Of a stretch of 64,000 bases of DNA, positions 58,482 through 64,000 are shown piece after piece (position 1 is the first letter of the stretch; every line of letters begins with the position of its first letter). This stretch comes from Hansfordia pulvinata. Its lineage: Eukaryota; Ascomycota; Sordariomycetes; Xylariales. The translations under genes were made by a program, and so were the position numbers. The notes under the pieces are model-generated. The model ran no database searches, was not told the origin of the DNA, and was given only the letters and a program-made list of their open reading frames with translations. Location: contig BJKQ01000004.1 of NCBI GenBank assembly GCA_006538405.1, forward strand, positions 310,001-374,000, in the 5' to 3' direction.

Positions 58482-61400
58482 TCAAATAATGTTGGCAATG
58501 CTTATTCGCTCGGAGCTTCGGGGCACCGGCTGCGCCGCCATTGCCACACTGGGGACAGGGCTGTTGGCCGAGCTCCCAGGGCCGACAGTGCTGGCGCGCG
58601 AGCCGGGCTCCATCTTGAGCGGCGGCAGAGTGTGCTGCTGCGAGGGCGGGGGGTACCCGGCGGCAGTGGTGACGTGAGAAGGTGCGGGGCTCGCAGTCCC
58701 CGAAGCTCCACCTCCTGCTCTACCGACGTAACCACCAAAGCTGCCCCCTGCCACACCGATAGAGCCGGGCCCCGAGCCAACGATGGCGCTCAGCAGACGG
58801 TCCCAACCTCCCCACTCCTGCATCTCCTCGACGGTCAAGCCGGTGCGGTTGTCGGGGATGCGCGGGGTCGGGGAAGCCGCCGTGACGTCCGAGGTTGCGG
58901 GGTGCTGTGGCGGTGCGTCGCGCTCGGCGCCGGCCCAGACCCAGCCCGTTTCGGAGCCGGCTTGCAGGTCGGAAGCGACAAAGGCGAGCAGCTCTTCATC
59001 GCGAAGAAGCTGCTCTTGAACGGCGGCGGCGGTGGCGGCAGTGACGGCATTGGCAGCGGCAGGAGACGGCGAACCACCACTCCCTCCGCCAGGTACGGAG
59101 CGTGGTGTGGCCGCGTAAGAGGCTGAGGAAGCCGAGGACGACATCTCGGAGATCAGGTCAGCTCGGCGAGCGGCCAGCGCCGACGCGAAGGCTGCCAGAT
59201 AACGTCCGCATGGAGCGGCGATGTCGCGTCGGCCATCGAGAGAGCGCAGTGCGCGAACGCAGGGGGCCGCGAGGTCGGGCAGGCCGGCCAGGAGGAGGAA
59301 AAGAGCGCTGCGGAAGATGTGGGTTGTGAGCTGGGCGGTGGCGGCGTCAGCGAGGAGGGATACTGCTGCGGCGGACTCTTGTGGGGAGGTGGTGGATGAT
59401 GACGACGAAGAGGTTGTGGTGGTGGAAGATGGGTTTGGTGTGGAGGACGAAGACGAGGCGCGGTAGACCAGGCGGGCCGTGTCGGCGGCGAGGCGAACAC
59501 AGGACTCGAGGGCCGCGGCGCGCTGGTCGGCGGGCAGGTCCGGAGCGAGCTGGGCGCGGGACAGGTGCATGCGGGCGCTCAGCAGGTAGGCGAGGGGCAT
59601 GAGGAGGTGCGGAGCCAGGGGCAGGTCGCTGGCCGGATCGCAGAGGTGGGGGAAGGTGCGTTGGCAGGCGGTCAGGTAGGCATCGAGAGCGGTGATGCTG
59701 GAGTTCTGTTGCTGCTGCTGCTGCTGGTAACGGTGAATAGGGGGCGAGGCGGAAGAGGGCTGGAGGATGACCTGGCGCAGGGCGCCGTAGCAGCGGACGA
59801 CGTTGATGATGACGTGTAGCGAGTGCGTGAGCAGCGGCTGCTGGGGATGATGATGGTGGTCGGCGGACAGCAGGTGGTCGTCACAGGGCTCGGGCAGGCC
59901 AACATCGCAGTCGGCGTCGTTGATGATGAACGGGCGGGCGCCGCCGGCCTCGAGGGCGAAGCTCCGGTCGAGGACGTAGATGGCCCACCAGACGCGGCGG
60001 CGCATGTCGGCCTCGACGCGGGTCTGCGCGCCCGTCTCGAGGTGCAGGTCAAGGTCGTGCGCGGCAGCAACGGCGCGGCCCAGCCGACCCACCGCCGCCG
60101 TGCGCATGTTCATCTCGTTGAGCGCCAGCGAGGTTAGCAGGAGGGCGCGCACGCTGTCAAGCGACGGCTCGTCGGCCCACGGGTCAGCCAGCCCCCGCGA
60201 CACCTCGAGCAGCTCGGCTGCGCGCTGCGAGCGGTCCGCCGGAGGAGGGTCGGCGCCATTGGTGCTGCTGAAGAGGCTGCCGACGGCGAGAATGGCGAAG
60301 AAGGCAGACAGCCAGGCGGCGGGGACGTTGCGCAGCGACCCGCTGCCGGCGGCGCGGTACAGCTCCTCAACCTCGTGCTGAAGGCTGGGCCAGTGTAGCA
60401 TGGGCAGCATCACGTGAACCGAGCCGTAGTATGCGTGCAGCAGCGACTCGGCGGCCGCGCGCGGTGGTAGCAGCGACGCTGGCCGCGGCGGTTCGAAAGA
60501 GGTTGCCGACCCGGGTGCCCGGTACGGAGCCGGCGGGCGGAACAGCCCCCGCGCCATGTTGCGCAGGTGCGAGCGCGCCGCCGGCCCGAGTTGCTGCTGC
60601 TGCTGGTCCGCCGGTGGCGCGGCCCTCCGCCGCCGCTTCGGCTCGGCGCCCAGCTCGGGCAGTCGCAGCAGGCGGGACGAGGGCGAGGAGGGGGACGGGT
60701 CCAGCCCGCCGCCCCCGCCTCCGCCTTCCGTCTCGATGCCGTCCATGGCCGTCGTCATCGTCGCCATCCGAGCGGGACTCGGGCGTCCAGAGCCAGGACC
60801 GGACCCAGAACCCCCTCCATTTCCTCCTCCTGCCCCCGGTGCCCCTCCCCCTCCGGCGCCGGCGTCGCGCTCGCTCAGCAAGCGCCGCATCGTCGCATTC
60901 TCCCGCCGCGCCCGGTCCAGCTGCTTCTCGAGATCCTGCACCTGCTTGATGGACGACATGCGCCGATTTGTCTCCTTAGTGAACTGGCATTTCACGTTGC
61001 GCGACGAGCACTCGGAGCAGCTCGTCGTCTCCGTCGCGTCGCACTTGACCTTTCGCTCCCGGCACGCGTCGCAGCTCGGGTCCTTGCGCCGCTGCCGGTA
61101 CGCTCGCTTTTGCGCGTCCAGGCTGGCTGCGCTGTTGCTGTTGCTGCCGCCGAGCGGATCGTACGGGTTGGACGTCGTGTTCCCGCCGCTCGTGCTGCCG
61201 TCGTTAGATCCCAGGGACTCGCGCCCTCCTCCCATGGCGGACGGCGAGCCCAGTGAGGACCCAGCGGAGTGGTGGGCGTGGTGGGTGTGGTGAGTGTGAT
61301 GGCCGCCGTGGTGGCCGGGATGCCCACCGTACGGGTGATAGGGCTGGTTGACGGAGGGCAGGCCACCGCCGCCGGGGGTCATGGGCTGTGGCGTGTGGGC

Positions 61401-61547
61401 ACCAGCAGACCGCGAGCTTACCAGGCTGCCGAGGTACTGCGGGGGCGGGCGCGGCGATGTGGCGGAGGAGACGGAAGATGAGTCGTAAGAGCGGGTCGAG
61501 GGGTTGGGCGACCGGGAGAAGGCATTATTGTGCGATGGCGTCGTCAT
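58482..61547 (-). CDS. Zn(II)2Cys6 fungal transcription factor
   Basis: An intact single exon of 1021 residues. The first 145 residues are disordered, with Ser/Pro/Gly and a His-rich patch (HHGGHHTHHTHHAHH, about 79-93). The binuclear zinc cluster has Cys at 159, 162, 169, 177, 180 and 187 (spacing 2-6-7-2-6) within the basic frame QKRAYRQRRKDPSC. A linker and a predicted coiled coil (about 198-225, VQDLEKQLDRARRENATM) support binding as a dimer to CGG-type half sites. The middle part (about 370-560, from LLHAYYGSVHVMLPMLHW to VWWAIYVLDRSFALEAG) is the fungal-specific transcription factor domain. A Ser/Thr/Ala-rich C-terminal region follows. It acts in the nucleus; target genes cannot be read, and the nearest gene is over 10 kb away. 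I do not recognise a specific named orthologue. Confidence 0.93.
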   Translation of the reverse strand: MTTPSHNNAFSRSPNPSTRSYDSSSVSSATSPRPPPQYLGSLVSSRSAGAHTPQPMTPGGGGLPSVNQPYHPYGGHPGHHGGHHTHHTHHAHHSAGSSLGSPSAMGGGRESLGSNDGSTSGGNTTSNPYDPLGGSNSNSAASLDAQKRAYRQRRKDPSCDACRERKVKCDATETTSCSECSSRNVKCQFTKETNRRMSSIKQVQDLEKQLDRARRENATMRRLLSERDAGAGGGGAPGAGGGNGGGSGSGPGSGRPSPARMATMTTAMDGIETEGGGGGGGLDPSPSSPSSRLLRLPELGAEPKRRRRAAPPADQQQQQLGPAARSHLRNMARGLFRPPAPYRAPGSATSFEPPRPASLLPPRAAAESLLHAYYGSVHVMLPMLHWPSLQHEVEELYRAAGSGSLRNVPAAWLSAFFAILAVGSLFSSTNGADPPPADRSQRAAELLEVSRGLADPWADEPSLDSVRALLLTSLALNEMNMRTAAVGRLGRAVAAAHDLDLHLETGAQTRVEADMRRRVWWAIYVLDRSFALEAGGARPFIINDADCDVGLPEPCDDHLLSADHHHHPQQPLLTHSLHVIINVVRCYGALRQVILQPSSASPPIHRYQQQQQQQNSSITALDAYLTACQRTFPHLCDPASDLPLAPHLLMPLAYLLSARMHLSRAQLAPDLPADQRAAALESCVRLAADTARLVYRASSSSSTPNPSSTTTTSSSSSSTTSPQESAAAVSLLADAATAQLTTHIFRSALFLLLAGLPDLAAPCVRALRSLDGRRDIAAPCGRYLAAFASALAARRADLISEMSSSASSASYAATPRSVPGGGSGGSPSPAAANAVTAATAAAVQEQLLRDEELLAFVASDLQAGSETGWVWAGAERDAPPQHPATSDVTAASPTPRIPDNRTGLTVEEMQEWGGWDRLLSAIVGSGPGSIGVAGGSFGGYVGRAGGGASGTASPAPSHVTTAAGYPPPSQQHTLPPLKMEPGSRASTVGPGSSANSPVPSVAMAAQPVPRSSERISIANII

Positions 61548-62439
61548 GTTGGGAGGGTGATGTGGTGATCGTCGTTGGTCGTGGTGAACGGGGGATCGGC
61601 GTGGGCTCGGGGTGTTTGTGCTGAGCTGAGCTCAGCTGCTGGTCTAATCGGCCCAGGTCAAGGCAACTCAAGCCATGGGGCGTTTGAGGTGGCGAGCGAG
61701 AGGCGTCGTCGTCGTTGAAAAGCCGCGGGTGTGCGAATGGTGGGTATAGGCGTGTAGGTGTTATCGTCGGGTTGTGGATGCAGATGCGGATGCGGGTAGG
61801 CAGGTGTGCTGGCAGCGGCAGAACCAGCAGCAGCAGCAGATGGGCATCCGCACAACAGGCCAACAACTGCCTATTCAGGAAGCTGGATAGAGGCTTGGGC
61901 GAGACGGTGTCAGTCTGTTAGGTCAGGTCAGTGGCTGACGAGGGCTGCCGCGGTCCAACGACAGACAAGTCAAGTCCGCAAGCACATACGCAGACAGGGT
62001 CCCCAAAAAGACACGCGCAGGCCTGGGTTGGGTCGGGTTGAGTTGGACTCGGCTATCACGCGTCGTGTTTAGTTTAGTTGAGTCGAGATGTGGAAAGTGT
62101 GGTCAGGCGTGGGGAGGGCAGGACCAAGGTCAAGTCGAGCTGGGACAGGTGCCGCGTGCCGTGCCGTGCCGTGCCGGGCTGTGATGTGCTGGTCCTTTTT
62201 TTCTGGTCCTTGCCAAGAACAATCGCGCGCGATTCCGAGGTGGCGGTTGGAGAGAGAGGCGGTGGTCGTGAAGGGCAATCAAAAGGGGGCGAATATCGGG
62301 CTGGTCGATACTGGCAAGTGGGCTGGCTGGCTTGCGAGGCTATGCAGAGGGAAGGCGAGGCAAGTGGAGAGAATAGACAGGCGAAGCAGCAAATCAAAAG
62401 GCAACAACGCCAAAGAGCAGATCTACAGACTGGCAGATG

Positions 62440-62510
62440 GAGGGACAGACGGACAGACAGACAGACAGACGAACGAACAGGCGGACAGACGAACAGGCAG
62501 ACAGATGGGA
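62440..62510. repeat. (GACA)n imperfect array
   Basis: Degenerate GACA/GAACG units such as GACAGACAGACAGACGAACG. Confidence 0.9.
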
Positions 62511-62589
62511 GGGGAATCGGTGGTGCAAGGCCAAAGAGGGAAGAGAGCAGAAACCAGTGAATACCTTGGGAGGTAAAGCTTCGATTGGC

Positions 62590-62655
62590 AAGAGCAACGC
62601 ACGGCACAGCAAAGCGCAAAGCACAGCACAGCTAAGCACAGCAAAGCGCGGCAAA
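62590..62655. repeat. CACAGCAAAGC-type imperfect repeat
   Basis: Six or seven degenerate units mixing GCACAGC and AAAGCGC. Confidence 0.75.
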
Positions 62656-64000
62656 TGCTTGCGACCAACACCAAGATCCTTGGCCAAGGCAGGTACGTTC
62701 GGCAGGTTACCAGAGGGGCAGTTTCCAGTTTCCCGTTGGCAGGTACTCGTACGCGAGCATGGTACATACATGGATCCCTCCAAGGTGAGGTAGGTAGTGA
62801 GGAAGGTAGTGATGAAGGTACGACTCGTGGGGATGTAGTCCACCTGGGGCGGGCAGTCGGGGTGCAAGATGGTACACACTCGTACCCAAGTCGAACAACG
62901 ACGACGGTCAAAGTCCATCCTGCTGCTGTCAGTCAGTCAGCCCTCTCTCACCCCGTCCTCCTCCTTCTCCTCCTTCTCCTCCCACTCCCAGTGCGGTCCC
63001 AGGTGCAGTTCCGGTGGGTTCGCATACGGCAGATGCTAGGTCATCCAGCTGCACTCCAGCCGGCCAGGATCTCTGTGGATTGATTGCGTCGGGGCTCTCC
63101 GTGCGCAAAAACAGAAATCGGGATTATAATCTGAGGGGTTCAATCCTTCCACTCGCTCAACACACACCCCTGCCCTACTTCCCACCCCTGCCTACGAATG
63201 GCTCCTAGGTACATGCTCGTAGGTACATACATGTAGGTAGATATCCCAGGCAAGGTACCTTAGGTGCCGTTATCCCTGCACGGCCGACGCCCTCACGCCT
63301 CTGCCCGCTCACCACCTGAAGTCCGTCCCTGCACGAGTATCCCGCTGCGCTGCGTGGCGAAAACTCACCCATGCGACCTCGTACTCCTGCGGACGGTACA
63401 TGGAGATGCGGGTGCCTGTGCGCGCAGCGCGCAGCGGAGGTGCCACTCCCTGGTCCGAGGCCCTGGGAGCACCCGAGCTGTCCAAGGCCGGCTGTGAGGG
63501 TACCCGTCAGCCCGAATCGTTAACGTGTCACGGGTGTCTCGACCAGCAACAAGCACAGCGGGGCGCCGTCGACCTCGTCGTTGACCAAGGTATAGGCACG
63601 TGACTACTAACCTCCACGAAACCTACATACCGCTTGAGGTTCAAAAAGGTATCGATGAAAGCTCACACGCACGAGCCGTCCCTTATCCAACTCATCATGT
63701 CTTGAGCAAGAGTTTAACAAAAGCCATGACAGTACGGGTTCTCTGTCCCTACGAGCTGGGGAACGACATGGCATGGCATACGGTACTCCCGTAACTCAGG
63801 GTCGCGCGGCTAGGTATCCGTACCCGTCCCCGTTCCCGTTCCCGTACCCTTGCGCCATCTCGCCCGTCTGCTCTGTCTGCTGCCTGACTGCGTGCGTCCA
63901 TCTCACAGCAGCGAGCGAATCGGCTTGATCCTTGGGATCCCCAGCCCAGTGCGTGGTACCGTTGGTCGACGGAGGCCGTCCCGCCCCAGGGACCGGGGGG

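Larger units (their letters stand above)
61548..64000. other. promoter of the Zn2Cys6 gene and gene-free right edge
   Basis: Contains repeated CCGTG units near 62158-62180, a GACA-type array at 62440-62510, CACAGCAAAG-like units at 62590-62655, a TACTCGTA at 62744-62751 and GGTAGGTA-type words at 62788-62815 and 63205-63262. No gene is supported. Confidence 0.6.

Noticed and set aside
62440..62510. CRISPR-like repeats
   Set aside because: Continuous GACA microsatellite without spacers, in a eukaryotic genome.

Overview
The window reads as nuclear DNA of a filamentous ascomycete (Pezizomycotina, probably Sordariomycetes). The evidence is high GC, short GT..AG introns that restore conserved reading frames, a Zn2Cys6 regulator, an mtr-like amino acid permease, a fungal DHA1-type MFS transporter and a fungal P450. 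No species can be named. I support 12 protein genes in 64 kb, which is sparse for such a genome. I found no convincing tRNA, rRNA, CRISPR array or transposon.

Left part (about 2.8-20.5 kb) is an accessory region: a ten-exon MUP1-like methionine permease (-), a small secreted protein of unknown function (-), a kinase-fold protein with a signal peptide (+), then a Fe(II)/2-oxoglutarate (TauD-type) dioxygenase (+), an MFS transporter (-) and a cytochrome P450 (-). The last three adjoin within 7.5 kb and could be a small metabolic cluster, although no scaffold-building enzyme is visible. Five of these six genes carry apparent one-base losses in C or G runs, seven in all. The larger genes to the right are intact.

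Middle and right parts hold mostly conserved genes: SDA1 ribosome biogenesis factor (-), a predicted secreted FMN-dependent 2-hydroxyacid dehydrogenase with a TATA box (+), an HSL-type alpha/beta hydrolase (-), mitochondrial acetylornithine aminotransferase (+), an AAAP amino acid permease (-) and a 1021-residue Zn2Cys6 regulator (-). Long gene-free stretches separate them: 24.4-30.8, 40.0-46.2 and 47.7-58.5 kb.

The strongest unexplained signal is a dispersed word, TACTCGTA (or TACGAGTA), hand-counted 33 times against one or two expected. It is absent from every coding exon called here and dense at 27.4-30.1 kb and 48.3-53.5 kb. Its flanks are not conserved, so it behaves like a site rather than a transposon. 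A second word family (GGTAGGTA/TACCTACC) shares the intergenic space and sometimes abuts it.
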